In this document: piece by piece, positions 36,974-46,885 of the stretch
Layout of the letters: the number at the start of each line of letters is the position of its first letter
Position numbering within the stretch: the stretch's first letter is position 1
NCBI RefSeq assembly: GCF_029835735.1
Contig: NZ_JAOEAL010000001.1
Coordinates: 2,976,001-3,040,000, forward strand
DNA length: 64,000 nucleotides
Direction of reading: 5' to 3'
Origin: Shewanella sp. GD04112
GTDB taxonomy: Bacteria > Pseudomonadota > Gammaproteobacteria > Enterobacterales > Shewanellaceae
The notes under the pieces: generated by a model
Told to the model about the DNA's origin: nothing
Databases searched by the model: none
What the model saw: the letters and a program-made list of their open reading frames with translations, nothing else
Made by a program: the position numbers and the translations under genes

Positions 36974-37437
36974 ACACTTAAGTAAAGCGATTCATCGCTA
37001 AAACATCCCTATAAGGCACCTTGAGAGGTGCCTTATTATTTTACCAGCCGCCCCACTTTAGTTTGACCTTGACTGTAGCAACACGCGCATTGACCGCCGA
37101 TAAACTGTTTATTAAATCAGCAACACTTGCGATTGGATCACTATCTTGCTCACATTTATGATTATTTTCCTAAAAACGGATTTTCTTGAGTCAACATTAC
37201 GTATTTACCAATATCCCGCTTGGCAACCCACAAGCAAAAACACTTTATTCATAAAAATTCGAAATAAATTAAATAAAAACCAATTAAAAGCATTTTAAAG
37301 ATACAGCAAACTCACTTAAAACACCTAAAATCAAACGAATCGTCAAAAATAATGTTTGGCAAAATCCCGAATTGCTGGCACATTGATACTCAATTGAGAC
37401 ATCCTCAAATGAAATATAGCGGTTTAGGAGTTGCATT
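36974..37437. other. Intergenic region upstream of asnB
   Basis: Starts with the terminator at 37013-37034. From about 37180 it is strongly AT-rich with runs of A and T, as expected for an upstream promoter region of asnB. No RNA or protein gene is visible. A TGGCAC at 37376-37381 recalls a sigma54 -24 element, but the matching -12 GC is missing. Confidence 0.45.
37013..37034 (+). terminator. Terminator of the M28 peptidase gene
   Basis: AAGGCACCT pairs with AGGTGCCTT around TGAG and is followed by ATTATTTT. Confidence 0.85.
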
Positions 37438-39102
37438 ATGTGTTCGATTTTTTCAATTTTAGATATTCAATCCGATGCGAAAGAGCTGCGCCAAGTGGCA
37501 CTGGAAATGTCCAAACTGATGCGCCATCGCGGCCCCGATTGGTCAGGCATTTACGCCAGCGACAAAGCGATTTTGGCCCATGAGCGCTTGGCGATTGTCG
37601 ATATTGAACACGGTGCGCAGCCACTGCTAACCGAAGACGGCAGCCTTATCCTCGCGGTAAACGGTGAGATCTACAACCATAAAGAACTCAAAGCCCAACT
37701 CGGCGATAAATACAGCTATCAAACCAACTCTGACTGCGAAGTGATCTTGGCGCTATATCAAGAATATGGCACTGAATTCCTTGATAAATTAAACGGTATT
37801 TTCGCCTTCGTACTCTACGATAAAGCCAAAGACGCCTACCTTATTGGCCGCGATCATATGGGCATTATCCCACTGTACACAGGGCGTGATGCGGCGGGTA
37901 ACTTCTATGTCGCCTCCGAAATGAAGGCACTGATGCCTGTCTGTAAAACCGTGGCCGAATTCCAGCCAGGGCAATATCTGTACTCAAGCATCGGTGAGCC
38001 AGTGCAATACTACACTCGCGATTGGCAGAGCTTTGATGCAGTGAAAGATAACGGCGCCAGCCAAGAAGAATTACGTGATGCCCTCGAAGCCGCCGTTAAG
38101 CGCCAATTGATGTCCGACGTGCCCTACGGCGTGTTGTTGTCTGGCGGTTTAGATTCCTCGGTGATCTCAGCCATTACCCAAACCTTTGCCAAGCGCCGTA
38201 TTGAAGATGACGATCAAAGTGGCGCTTGGTGGCCACAGCTGCACTCCTTTGCCGTAGGGTTAAAAGGCGCGCCGGATTTAGCCGCCGCTAAGAAGGTCGC
38301 CGATGCGATTGGTACCATTCACCACGAGATCAACTTTACCTTCCAAGAGGGTTTAGATGCGATTAAAGAAGTCATCTACCACTTAGAAACCTATGATGTG
38401 ACCACCATTCGTGCCGCGACACCTATGTACCTGATGGCGCGTAAAATCAAAGCGATGGGCATTAAAATGGTGTTATCGGGTGAAGGTGCCGACGAACTCT
38501 TTGGCGGTTACTTGTACTTCCATAAGGCACCAAACGCGCAGGCCTTCCATGAAGAACTCGTGCGTAAACTGGATAAACTGCATCTGTTCGACTGTCTGCG
38601 CGCCAACAAAGCCATGGCGGCGTGGGGACTCGAAGCCCGTGTGCCTTTCCTCGATAAGGAATTTATGGATGTGGCGATGCGCATCAACCCCGAGGCAAAA
38701 ATGTCTAAGGATGGCCGCATTGAGAAACACATTCTGCGCCAAGCCTTTGAGCATAAACTGCCAAAAGAAGTCGCCTGGCGTCAAAAGGAGCAATTCAGCG
38801 ATGGCGTGGGTTACTCTTGGATTGATGGTTTAAAGGCCCATGCTGCTGAGCAAGTCGACGACTTACAACTGGCTAACGCGAAGTTCCGCTTCCCGTACAA
38901 CACGCCAGAAACCAAGGAAGCCTATTTCTACCGTTGTTTCTTTGAGGAGCATTATCCATTGCCAAGCGCCGCCGAAACGGTTCCCGGTGGCAAGTCGGTC
39001 GCCTGCTCTACTCCAGAAGCGCTGGCATGGGATGAAAGCCTACGTGGCATTATCGACCCCTCTGGCCGCGCCGTACGCTCAGTGCATGCCGCCAGCTATT
39101 AA
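37438..39102 (+). CDS. asnB: Asparagine synthetase B (glutamine-hydrolysing)
   Basis: A 554-residue enzyme that makes asparagine from aspartate, ATP and glutamine. C2 after the initiator (MCSIFSILD) is the glutaminase nucleophile, with RHRGPD, NGEIYNH and SDCEV in the N-terminal Ntn domain. The synthetase domain has the PP-loop LSGGLDSSVISA and the GEGADELFGGYLYF motif. It matches E. coli AsnB over its length. Single gene with terminator. Confidence 0.98.
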   Translation: MCSIFSILDIQSDAKELRQVALEMSKLMRHRGPDWSGIYASDKAILAHERLAIVDIEHGAQPLLTEDGSLILAVNGEIYNHKELKAQLGDKYSYQTNSDCEVILALYQEYGTEFLDKLNGIFAFVLYDKAKDAYLIGRDHMGIIPLYTGRDAAGNFYVASEMKALMPVCKTVAEFQPGQYLYSSIGEPVQYYTRDWQSFDAVKDNGASQEELRDALEAAVKRQLMSDVPYGVLLSGGLDSSVISAITQTFAKRRIEDDDQSGAWWPQLHSFAVGLKGAPDLAAAKKVADAIGTIHHEINFTFQEGLDAIKEVIYHLETYDVTTIRAATPMYLMARKIKAMGIKMVLSGEGADELFGGYLYFHKAPNAQAFHEELVRKLDKLHLFDCLRANKAMAAWGLEARVPFLDKEFMDVAMRINPEAKMSKDGRIEKHILRQAFEHKLPKEVAWRQKEQFSDGVGYSWIDGLKAHAAEQVDDLQLANAKFRFPYNTPETKEAYFYRCFFEEHYPLPSAAETVPGGKSVACSTPEALAWDESLRGIIDPSGRAVRSVHAASY

Positions 39103-39125
39103 TCGCTGACGCATGCCATCAAGAT

Positions 39126-39149
39126 AAAAGCCACCCTAGGGTGGCTTTT
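39126..39149 (+). terminator. Terminator of asnB
   Basis: AAAAGCCACCC pairs with GGGTGGCTTTT around TA. It lies 24 bases past the asnB stop. Confidence 0.9.
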
Positions 39150-39251
39150 ATCTTTAACTATCTAACTCTTTAAGACTTGGATTTAGCTTGACCACATGGC
39201 GCCAAACATAAATGCTGCTTTGAAATATCACCTTGAGATCGAACAAATAAC

Positions 39252-40259
39252 CTAGGCCGATATCGCCAGCGGTGCAACGGGCGTCGCATCTTTAGCCTTG
39301 GCAATTTGCCCAGAAGACGTTGCAAGAAACGCCTTCCCCGCCTTTATCCCTTGCTGATAATCAATGCGTAAATCCACATCTGTACTGCCTAACAGCTTGC
39401 TCTGTAATGGCGCCTTCGCAAAAATCTGCACAATTTCAACATCATCGGGAGGATTGGCAATAAAGTCTAACTCGGCCTGATAGGCTTCTTCATGCTGCAC
39501 TAAGTAATCAATGGTCTTAGGGCAAAAGCCAGAGACACAGATCCACGATTTAAGCTTATGTACCCAAGCCGATTGGGCTTGAAAGTCCTCATTGACTGTT
39601 CTCACGACCACAATTTTACGGGCGCCCCGTTTGTACGCCTCTCGCACGGGCAGCGGCGCCGCTAAACCGCCATCGAGGTAAAAGTCTTGCTCGGGTTCGA
39701 GTGTCGCTTCAACATGATTAGCAGATTCAATCCCTAACCAAGGCGTTAACTTGACCCCCTGTTTATATAAAAAAGGCAAGGCGCTAGAGGCTTTGAGTAG
39801 TTCACGCCAGTGCTCATGACTGGTTGGACTCAAGAAATACCCTTGGCGATCAGACACTCGTGTAGTCGTAATAAGGAGTTCTCGCCCATTGAGGGATTGA
39901 CTCGCCGCAGCTAAATCCAGCTTAAAGCTGCCACGCTGAGTCTGCTCAAAATACCAGTCAAGATCGATAACGTTGGCACCAATCAAACCGCGTCCTAGTT
40001 GATAAAAGCGTTTATGGCGCGTTAGCCCTCGGATGAGTTTTTTGGCGTAACCCTTTTGTCTGGCTAAAAAACTGGTCAAGTTTTGCGAGCCTGCTGAGGT
40101 ACCAATCAATAAATCGAAGGGGTCGAACTCCGCCTCAAGCCAAGCATCGAGTACGCCTGCGGTAAAAATGCCACGCTGGCCACCGCCTTCTGCAATTAAC
40201 GCCACTTTCGGCGCGGTAACAGATTGAGAGGCAGAAGATAAATGGCTAATGGGCGGCAT
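39252..40259 (-). CDS. Patatin-like phospholipase
   Basis: A 335-residue serine lipid hydrolase of the YjjU/COG4667 type. The oxyanion loop is EGGGQRGIFTAGVLD, the nucleophile elbow GTSAGSQN, and the catalytic Asp lies in YLDGGLAAPLP, all in order. ATG 40259 is chosen because AAGG stands 7 bases before it; a longer frame to 40316 lacks a ribosome site. No signal peptide is seen, so it may act at the inner face of the membrane. Its lipid substrate is not evident. Confidence 0.9.
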   Translation of the reverse strand: MPPISHLSSASQSVTAPKVALIAEGGGQRGIFTAGVLDAWLEAEFDPFDLLIGTSAGSQNLTSFLARQKGYAKKLIRGLTRHKRFYQLGRGLIGANVIDLDWYFEQTQRGSFKLDLAAASQSLNGRELLITTTRVSDRQGYFLSPTSHEHWRELLKASSALPFLYKQGVKLTPWLGIESANHVEATLEPEQDFYLDGGLAAPLPVREAYKRGARKIVVVRTVNEDFQAQSAWVHKLKSWICVSGFCPKTIDYLVQHEEAYQAELDFIANPPDDVEIVQIFAKAPLQSKLLGSTDVDLRIDYQQGIKAGKAFLATSSGQIAKAKDATPVAPLAISA

Positions 40260-40482
40260 AACTGACCTTATCGCAATAAAGACGCAATGGAGAATAGATA
40301 AGCTCAGTCTAAACAAAGATTGTCACAGTCAAAAACGGATAGAATCTATCGTTGTAATCGATAAATAAAATATTAGAAGCCTTTCATTCGGATCATGACA
40401 TGGTTAGCAGCAATGCTAAAACGCTAATGCACATTAAAAGGTATAGTTAAATTTATCCTTAGATACAATTGCTTAGCAAGCA

Positions 40483-40516
40483 ATCTATGCCCGCGAATCA
40501 TCACGCGGGCATAGAT
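40483..40516. terminator. Large hairpin behind the siderophore receptor gene
   Basis: ATCTATGCCCGCG pairs perfectly (13 bp) with CGCGGGCATAGAT around an 8-base loop, 20 bases past the receptor stop. No T-run follows on either strand. A second short repeat, TTGCTT-AGC-AAGCAA (40469-40483), abuts it. Confidence 0.65.
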
Positions 40517-40535
40517 GACACTTGGAAGCTTTACC

Positions 40536-42752
40536 CTAGAACTTATGGGTCAATTCGAGGGTGACATTACGCGGCTCACCGGGGAAATGGCCATTGCGCT
40601 CACTAAATCCGCTAACAGCATATTCCTTGTCGAAGATATTCTTCAGATTTACGCGCACTTGGGTTTGATCCCATTGGGTCGTCCAGCTCATATCAAACAC
40701 TGTATGGGGTTTCACCGTTTGACCATTGAGGCTAAATTGCTCGCCCACATAGTCCATCCCAAAAGCAATGGCCGAATCAATCGCTTGAATATCGTAACGC
40801 GTCCATAAACCTGCTTGATGACGCGGCGCATTGGCAAAGTGTTTGCCGTCGCCAAAGGTGTTGGTCAAACTGTCGTTGGTCACACCTTTAATCACTTCGG
40901 TATCGTTATAGGCATAGTTGGCCGTCACGGTAAGATTATCAGTGAGATCGCCCACCAGCGTCCATTCCACCCCTTGGCTGCGTACTTCGCCTAAATTGAC
41001 TAAGTTAGGAATACCATCGTCATCGCCGGTATCTAGAGGGTTTGCCTGAGCAACATTTTGTTTTTCAATGCGATAGAGTGCGAGCGTGGTCATAAACTGG
41101 CCATCAAGCCACTCGTTTTTCATCCCGAGTTCTATTTGATTACCAGTTTCGGGATCGAGTGCGCCGTCACTTTTAATGCTCTCTTGATCCGACAATGATG
41201 CCGGATTGAAACTCTCTGAGTAGTTCAAATAGAAAGACATAGATTCGATTGGACGATAATTCAGCCCAGCCCTTGGGGTAATGGCATTATCGCTAAAGGA
41301 GAATCCGGTCTTTTTGTCGTAATCATCAAACTGGCTAAAGCGTAGACCCGCAATTAAAGACCACTGCTCGTTGAAATGCAGATGTTCTTGCAGATAAAAG
41401 CCAAAACGGTTGGAGCGGGTACCGTCGGTATCCATGTCTTTTAACTGATAAGTACTCGGATTAGTTTCTCCGTAATTCAGCTCAAAGATATTGAGATTAC
41501 CCACGCCTTCCTTGCTGGTCGCCAACTTGTAATGGTATTCGGTTTCGACGTAGTGATAATCACCACCAAACAGGAACTCATGCTCAAAACCTAAGGCATT
41601 AAAGCGATAGACAAAATCGTTGGTTAAACTGATTTCGTCATTGGCACGGGATTGGACACGATATTCACGTTTGATGGTGCCATCAGCGCTGTTTGCCTTA
41701 CCATCACCGTTCACATCGACCCAGCCACGGGATTCGTGATATTGCTGATCGGATTCATTATTCAGATAACGAATTTGAGTTTTTACCGAAAAATCATCAC
41801 TAAATTGATGATCGAGAATCGCTTGCAGCACCAAGGCATCCATTTTCTGGAAGTCGCTCTTCTCGTTGGCATTGTAGGAAGGGTCAACGAGGAAATTCCC
41901 CGCATCATCCACGGGTACACCACGGAGTCGATTACCGCCCAAGTCCTGTCTTATCAGATCGAATGTGGTGGTCAGCTTAGTATCGTCACTGATTTCATAC
42001 AGTAAGCCACCTGCTACTTCGGCATTTAAACTATCGGCATTGTTACGGAAGCTATCTTCCTGTTGATAATAGCCTCCCAATCGATAGGCTAAATCCTCGG
42101 TTAAGCCGCCGGTGAAATCCAGCGAGCCGCCCATCATGTCGTAGCTGCCCGTGCTTAGGGTGAGCTCTTTACGCTCGACAAAGGTTGGTTTTTTGGTGAC
42201 ATAGTTAATCATGCCGCCGGGTTCGCCACCGCCATAGAGTGCCGATGCAGGGCCTTTTAATACTTCAACCCGCTGTACGTTGAACAGTTGTGGCACCGAA
42301 AATCCCGAATACGGGTCGCCACGCACGCCATCGTAAAACACGTTGGCATCGTCGCGAAAGCCACGAAAGGTCACGCCGGAATAGCTAAATTCACTGACAC
42401 CGGCAATGGAGCGGTATAAGTCAGTAATATTGCGGGCGGCTTGATCGTCAATCAGTTGCTCGGTCAGCACTTGTACTGACTGCGGCAGCTCCATCACATT
42501 GATGGCCGTTTTAGTGCCGATTTCCGTCTCTTTATCGACATACATTTGCATGGCGCGACCGCGCACAACAATGCGCTCTGGCGCCTTAGTCTCAGCTTGT
42601 GCTTCGGCCTGTGTGTTGGTTTGTATAGCGGCTTGTGCCGTTGAAACACTTTCTTGTTCGGGTTGACGCTCTTGAGCGTTAGGCGCAGCCGCAAAGACCA
42701 AATGCGGCATCAGGGCAAGCGTTAGTATTGAATAGGCAAAACGTGATTTCAC
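40536..42752 (-). CDS. TonB-dependent siderophore receptor
   Basis: A 738-residue outer-membrane receptor. From GTG 42752 (GGGGGA just upstream) the product opens with a clean signal peptide, about 1-21, ending FAA. The plug domain (about 75-200) has LPQSVQVLTEQLIDDQ, GVTFRGFRDD and VEVLKGPASALYGGGEPGG. The barrel runs to a C-terminal phenylalanine (LELTHKF). The sequence resembles FhuE/FpvA-type ferric siderophore receptors; the exact siderophore is unknown. An ATG at 42791 is in frame but lacks a ribosome site. A Fur box lies upstream, so iron limitation should induce it. Confidence 0.93.
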   Translation of the reverse strand: MKSRFAYSILTLALMPHLVFAAAPNAQERQPEQESVSTAQAAIQTNTQAEAQAETKAPERIVVRGRAMQMYVDKETEIGTKTAINVMELPQSVQVLTEQLIDDQAARNITDLYRSIAGVSEFSYSGVTFRGFRDDANVFYDGVRGDPYSGFSVPQLFNVQRVEVLKGPASALYGGGEPGGMINYVTKKPTFVERKELTLSTGSYDMMGGSLDFTGGLTEDLAYRLGGYYQQEDSFRNNADSLNAEVAGGLLYEISDDTKLTTTFDLIRQDLGGNRLRGVPVDDAGNFLVDPSYNANEKSDFQKMDALVLQAILDHQFSDDFSVKTQIRYLNNESDQQYHESRGWVDVNGDGKANSADGTIKREYRVQSRANDEISLTNDFVYRFNALGFEHEFLFGGDYHYVETEYHYKLATSKEGVGNLNIFELNYGETNPSTYQLKDMDTDGTRSNRFGFYLQEHLHFNEQWSLIAGLRFSQFDDYDKKTGFSFSDNAITPRAGLNYRPIESMSFYLNYSESFNPASLSDQESIKSDGALDPETGNQIELGMKNEWLDGQFMTTLALYRIEKQNVAQANPLDTGDDDGIPNLVNLGEVRSQGVEWTLVGDLTDNLTVTANYAYNDTEVIKGVTNDSLTNTFGDGKHFANAPRHQAGLWTRYDIQAIDSAIAFGMDYVGEQFSLNGQTVKPHTVFDMSWTTQWDQTQVRVNLKNIFDKEYAVSGFSERNGHFPGEPRNVTLELTHKF

Positions 42753-42833
42753 AAAGTCCCCCAACCTTGAGCAAACCTGTGGTTTACCCATGTCATCTAA
42801 AATGTGCCGTCATTATAAAGTTTGATTATTAGA

Positions 42834-42848
42834 TGACAATAATTCTCA
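42834..42848. promoter_or_regulatory. Fur box upstream of the siderophore receptor
   Basis: TGACAAT-A-ATTCTCA matches the Fur 7-1-7 consensus TGATAAT-N-ATTATCA at all but two positions. It lies 82 bases before the receptor start codon. Confidence 0.82.
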
Positions 42849-42992
42849 TTTAAATTTACATCGGTCGGGATTTGTAACAATTGTAAAGAGAGTCCACTCG
42901 TAATGTATGGATGTAACGGCATGGCTCCTAGTGAATGGATCTTAGTGCATAGCTCTTACTGAATGGCGCTTAATAAAAGCCATCTTAATAAA

Positions 42993-43018
42993 AAAGCCAG
43001 CATCACGCTGCTGGCTTT
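42993..43018 (-). terminator. Terminator of the acyl-CoA dehydrogenase gene
   Basis: AAAGCCAGCA pairs with TGCTGGCTTT. On the minus strand a T-run (TTTATT) follows. It lies 28 bases past the stop. Confidence 0.9.
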
Positions 43019-43046
43019 GACTGGTTGTAACACTTTGAAGGTAAAC

Positions 43047-44837
43047 TTAAAAAATCGCCTCATCGAGCGTGGTTAACATCTCACTCGCCTGCTCCAACTG
43101 TTTACGCAGACTGCGGCTCTGCACGGCCCAATACGCCATATAAAAGTCCGCCGTTTTCAGTTTAGCTTGGTAAAAATTGGACTCTTGCGTGCCATTTTCG
43201 AGTGCAGTCAGGGCAATCTTCGCCATACGCGCCCACATCCAGGCAAGGGCAGTAATGCCAAATAACTCGAGATACGCCATCGATGCCGCGCCGATAATGT
43301 CGGGATTGCTAGCCGCATGGGTCGCTAAATAACCGCTCGCCTTTTGTAAATCGGTGGCGCAATCCATTAGCCCACTGATATAGGGCTGCATTTGCGGATC
43401 TTTGCCCTGTGATTGAATAAACTCAGTCACTAGCGCAGACCATTGCTGCATGGCGGCGCCGCGATCGCTCAGCAGCTTACGCCCAACTAAATCGAGCGCC
43501 TGAATGCCATTTGTGCCTTCATAAATCAAAGCGATACGGCTATCACGCACGAATTGCTCCATGCCCCACTCGTGGATATAGCCATGGCCGCCAAATACTT
43601 GCTGTGCATCCACACAGGCGTTAAAACCACGGTTTGTGATAAAGCCTTTCACCACAGGGGTAAATAACGCCGCTAATTGGGCAGCCACTTTTGCTTTGGC
43701 AGGATCGCTATGGCGCTCTGCCTCATCGAGCCACAGCGCCTGCTGACCAACGAGTGCCCGGGCACCTTCATTAAAGGCTTTTTGCGATAACAACATTCGG
43801 CGCACATCACCGTGAACCAAAATCGGATCGGCGGCTTTTTCGGGCGCTTTAGCCCCACTGATGGCGCGGCTCTGCAATCTATCCTTGGCGTAGGCCAAGG
43901 CATTTTGATAGGCGATTTCGGACACACCTAATCCCTGCATCCCGACACCAAGTCGCGCTTGGTTCATCATGGTAAACATGGCGCGCAGCCCTTGGTGGGG
44001 TTCGCCGACTAACTCACCGAGTGCCCCCTCAAATACCATCACACAGGTTGAATTGCCGTGGATCCCCATTTTGTGCTCGAGGCCGCTAGCATAGAGGCTG
44101 TTCGCCTCACCTAAACTACCATCACTGTTGACTAACACTTTGGGCACGGCAAACAGCGAAATCCCCTTCACCCCTTCGGGGGCATCGGGTAAGCGAGCTA
44201 GCACCAAATGCACTATGTTATCGGTAAATTGATGGTCACCCGAGGAGATAAAAATCTTCTCCCCAGTGATGGCAAAGTAGCCGTCAGCTGCAGGAACGGC
44301 CTTAGTACGCAGCAGTGCTAAGTCAGTTCCAGCATGAGATTCGGTTAGGTTCATGGTGCCAGTCCATTCACCACTCACTAATTTGGCTAAATACTTTTGT
44401 TTCAGCGCCTCACTGCCGTGGGCATGAATGGCCGCATAGGCGCCATGGGTAAGGCCGGGATACATGGCAAAGGCCATGTTGGTCGAGGTTTGCATCTCGG
44501 TGGCGAAAATGCCGACCACTTCGGGTAACCCTTGGCCGCCATAGGCGGGATCGCAGGTCAGTGTTGGCCAGCCATTGTCGACAAACTGCTGATAGGCGCC
44601 GGCAAAACCTTCGGGGGTAACCACTTTGCCATCCACGAGTTTGCAGCCCTGCACATCCCCCACGCTATTTAACGGCAACATCACCTCAGTACTAAAATCC
44701 GCCATACCTTGTAGGATGGCATCGACCAGATCAGGGTCGATTTCATCGAAGCCTTTAAGAGCATCTTGCTGATAAATATGCAACATTTCATCGAGGATAA
44801 ATTGATAGTCACGTAGTGGTGCTTGATAGACTGGCAT
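43047..44837 (-). CDS. Acyl-CoA dehydrogenase, long form with extra C-terminal domain
   Basis: A 596-residue flavoenzyme that introduces the alpha-beta double bond in acyl-CoA. MNLTESHAGTDLALLRTKA and KIFISSGDHQFTDNIVHLVLAR form the FAD and substrate site. ALIYEGTNGIQALDLVGRK carries the catalytic Glu. The extra ~100-residue tail is typical of the DmdC/AidB-like branch (3-methylmercaptopropionyl-CoA dehydrogenase relatives). The true acyl substrate cannot be assigned. Single gene with terminator; no electron-transfer flavoprotein genes nearby. Confidence 0.92.
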   Translation of the reverse strand: MPVYQAPLRDYQFILDEMLHIYQQDALKGFDEIDPDLVDAILQGMADFSTEVMLPLNSVGDVQGCKLVDGKVVTPEGFAGAYQQFVDNGWPTLTCDPAYGGQGLPEVVGIFATEMQTSTNMAFAMYPGLTHGAYAAIHAHGSEALKQKYLAKLVSGEWTGTMNLTESHAGTDLALLRTKAVPAADGYFAITGEKIFISSGDHQFTDNIVHLVLARLPDAPEGVKGISLFAVPKVLVNSDGSLGEANSLYASGLEHKMGIHGNSTCVMVFEGALGELVGEPHQGLRAMFTMMNQARLGVGMQGLGVSEIAYQNALAYAKDRLQSRAISGAKAPEKAADPILVHGDVRRMLLSQKAFNEGARALVGQQALWLDEAERHSDPAKAKVAAQLAALFTPVVKGFITNRGFNACVDAQQVFGGHGYIHEWGMEQFVRDSRIALIYEGTNGIQALDLVGRKLLSDRGAAMQQWSALVTEFIQSQGKDPQMQPYISGLMDCATDLQKASGYLATHAASNPDIIGAASMAYLELFGITALAWMWARMAKIALTALENGTQESNFYQAKLKTADFYMAYWAVQSRSLRKQLEQASEMLTTLDEAIF

Positions 44838-45064
44838 AATCGCTTCCCTTTCTTGTTTTATGGCAATGAACTCAGTGCTCTGACCACTTTAGCTAAATCT
44901 GTTGAAAAAGGAAGCATCTGGACCTTGGCACAATGACTTTTGTTTACACAATCGAACAGCGAAACCGTAAATTGATCGCAACAAAGGCTTATGCTCAAGT
45001 GCAAAAGTTTGTAAGCTAAGTGTCTGTATTGCTGATACGTCATCAGGTTGAGGATATTGTTACT

Positions 45065-45913
45065 ATGGGTTCTGTTACCACCAAAAAACACGCAAACGGG
45101 CTCGATTATGTCGAAGTAAACACTGCGTTATGCCAAGCAAGGATTTTTTTACAGGGCGCGCAAATCGATCATTTTCAACCCGTAGGTAAGCCGCCCCTGT
45201 TGTGGGTGTCTTCGGCGGATGACTATCAACCCGGTAATGGGATCCGTGGCGGTGTACCCGTCTGCTGGCCTTGGTTTGGCATGAGCAATCAAGCTAATTT
45301 TCCACAACATGGGTTTGCCCGCACCCGTATTTGGACACTCGAGTCTGTTGAGATGCGAAATCAACTGGTGGATTTGCGTTTCAGTTTAACGATCAGCGAA
45401 GAAGACAAGGTCTTTTGGCCGCACCATACCCAAGTCAACGTGCTCTTTACCTTAGGTGAAACCTTAAGTATCAGCTTAGTTAATACTAACCTTGGCGATG
45501 TGCCCGTTACGCTCACCCAAGCACTACACAGCTATTTTCCGATTGAAGATATTCACCAGCTTAAAGCCACTGGTTTTAGTGGCGCTCAATATATTGAGTT
45601 TGCCGAAGGGCCTTATCCGCAAACGACAGATGATGTGCTATTTGACCGCGAAACCGACCGCGTTTACACCAACCTAGGTCCAGTTCAACACTTACATACG
45701 CCCCAAGGTGTGATTGAAGTGAGCCGCGAAAATAGCCACTCGGCCGTACTGTGGAACCCTTGGATTGAAAAATCGACTCGCCTTGCCCGCTTTAATCACG
45801 ATGATTATCAGACCATGGTGTGTCTTGAAGCCGCCAATGTGCTTGAAGATAAATTAACGCTGGCTCCTGGCGAGAGTCACAGTTTAGTCACCCATATTCG
45901 CTGGGCAGACTAA
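45065..45913 (+). CDS. yeaD: Hexose-6-phosphate mutarotase (YeaD family)
   Basis: A 282-residue galactose-mutarotase-fold enzyme that interconverts anomers of glucose-6-phosphate. Conserved parts are GGVPVCWPWFG near residue 63, QHGFARTRIW with a catalytic His, ALHSYF with the second His, and VCLEAANV with the catalytic Glu. ATG 45065 is chosen, with GAGGAT upstream; an in-frame start at 45020 is less likely. Single gene divergent from the acyl-CoA dehydrogenase. Confidence 0.92.
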   Translation: MGSVTTKKHANGLDYVEVNTALCQARIFLQGAQIDHFQPVGKPPLLWVSSADDYQPGNGIRGGVPVCWPWFGMSNQANFPQHGFARTRIWTLESVEMRNQLVDLRFSLTISEEDKVFWPHHTQVNVLFTLGETLSISLVNTNLGDVPVTLTQALHSYFPIEDIHQLKATGFSGAQYIEFAEGPYPQTTDDVLFDRETDRVYTNLGPVQHLHTPQGVIEVSRENSHSAVLWNPWIEKSTRLARFNHDDYQTMVCLEAANVLEDKLTLAPGESHSLVTHIRWAD

Positions 45914-45937
45914 TCCGTCTTTATCCCCCATCAATGC

Positions 45938-45966
45938 AAAAGCCCAGTGCATGACTGGGCTTTTTT
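45938..45966 (+). terminator. Terminator of yeaD
   Basis: AAAAGCCCAGT pairs with ACTGGGCTTTT around GCATG, with six Ts. Confidence 0.92.
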
Positions 45967-46009
45967 ATGCCATCAAATTCACGATGGCAATCTATTTGGC
46001 AATCACCGC

Positions 46010-46885
46010 CTATTTAGTGTTTTTCTCAAAACGCGCTAACAAGCTAGAAGTATCCCAACGATTGCCACCCATGGCTTGAACTTCTGAGTAAAACTGATCC
46101 ACTAGCGCGGTTAAGGGTAAGTGCGAGCCATTGCGGCGAGCTTCTTCTAGGGCAATGCCTAAATCCTTACGCATCCAATCGACGGCAAAACCAAAATCAT
46201 AGCTCTGTCCCCACATGGTTTTGTAGCGATTTTCCATCTGCCAGCTTTGCGCCGCGCCTTTACTGATCACCTCAACCACTTTTTCACCGTCAAGACCAGC
46301 CTTACGGGCAAATTGCAGTGCTTCGGCAAGGCCTTGAACCACACCAGCGATACAAATTTGGTTGACCATCTTAGTGAGCTGGCCTGCACCAACCTCACCT
46401 AAACGCTCTGCACAACGTGCAAACGCTTCGATAACGGGCTTAACACGCTCGAACACGGCTTGATCGCCACCGACCATCACGGTCAGTACGCCATTTTCGG
46501 CGCCAGCTTGGCCACCCGATACAGGCGCATCGAGAAAATCGACGCCTTTTTCGGCCAGCACTTTATGTAATTCACGGGCCACATCGGCAGAAGCCGTCGT
46601 ATGGTCAACTAGTACTGTACCTGGCGCCATGCCATGGATCACGCCATCATTGCCTAATACCACTTCACGCAAGTCGTTATCGTTGCCTACGCAGGTAAAA
46701 ACAATATCTTGGCCAATAGCCGCTTCTTTGGGTGTTGGGCAGCAACGACCGCCGTAATTCTCGACCCAAGTTTGTGCCTTAGCAAAAGTGCGGTTATACA
46801 CAGTAACCTCATGGCCCTTGTTGAGTAAGTGTCTTGCCATGGGATAACCCATTACGCCTAAACCAATAAATGCGACTTTTGCCAT
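46010..46885 (-). CDS. NAD(P)-dependent beta-hydroxyacid dehydrogenase
   Basis: A 291-residue member of the 3-hydroxyisobutyrate dehydrogenase family. GLGVMGYPMARHLL is the dinucleotide motif near the N-terminus, DAPVSGGQAGAENGVL the substrate loop, and LTKMVNQICIAG contains the catalytic lysine. Arg in YNRT suggests NADP preference. Candidate substrates are tartronate semialdehyde, glyoxylate/succinic semialdehyde or 3-hydroxyisobutyrate; the neighbours do not decide. ATG 46885 with AAAGGAA upstream is preferred over a frame start at 46987. Confidence 0.9.
   Translation of the reverse strand: MAKVAFIGLGVMGYPMARHLLNKGHEVTVYNRTFAKAQTWVENYGGRCCPTPKEAAIGQDIVFTCVGNDNDLREVVLGNDGVIHGMAPGTVLVDHTTASADVARELHKVLAEKGVDFLDAPVSGGQAGAENGVLTVMVGGDQAVFERVKPVIEAFARCAERLGEVGAGQLTKMVNQICIAGVVQGLAEALQFARKAGLDGEKVVEVISKGAAQSWQMENRYKTMWGQSYDFGFAVDWMRKDLGIALEEARRNGSHLPLTALVDQFYSEVQAMGGNRWDTSSLLARFEKNTK

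Noticed and set aside
37376..37390. Possible sigma54 promoter before asnB
   Set aside because: TGGCAC is present, but the -12 element has no GC at the required spacing.
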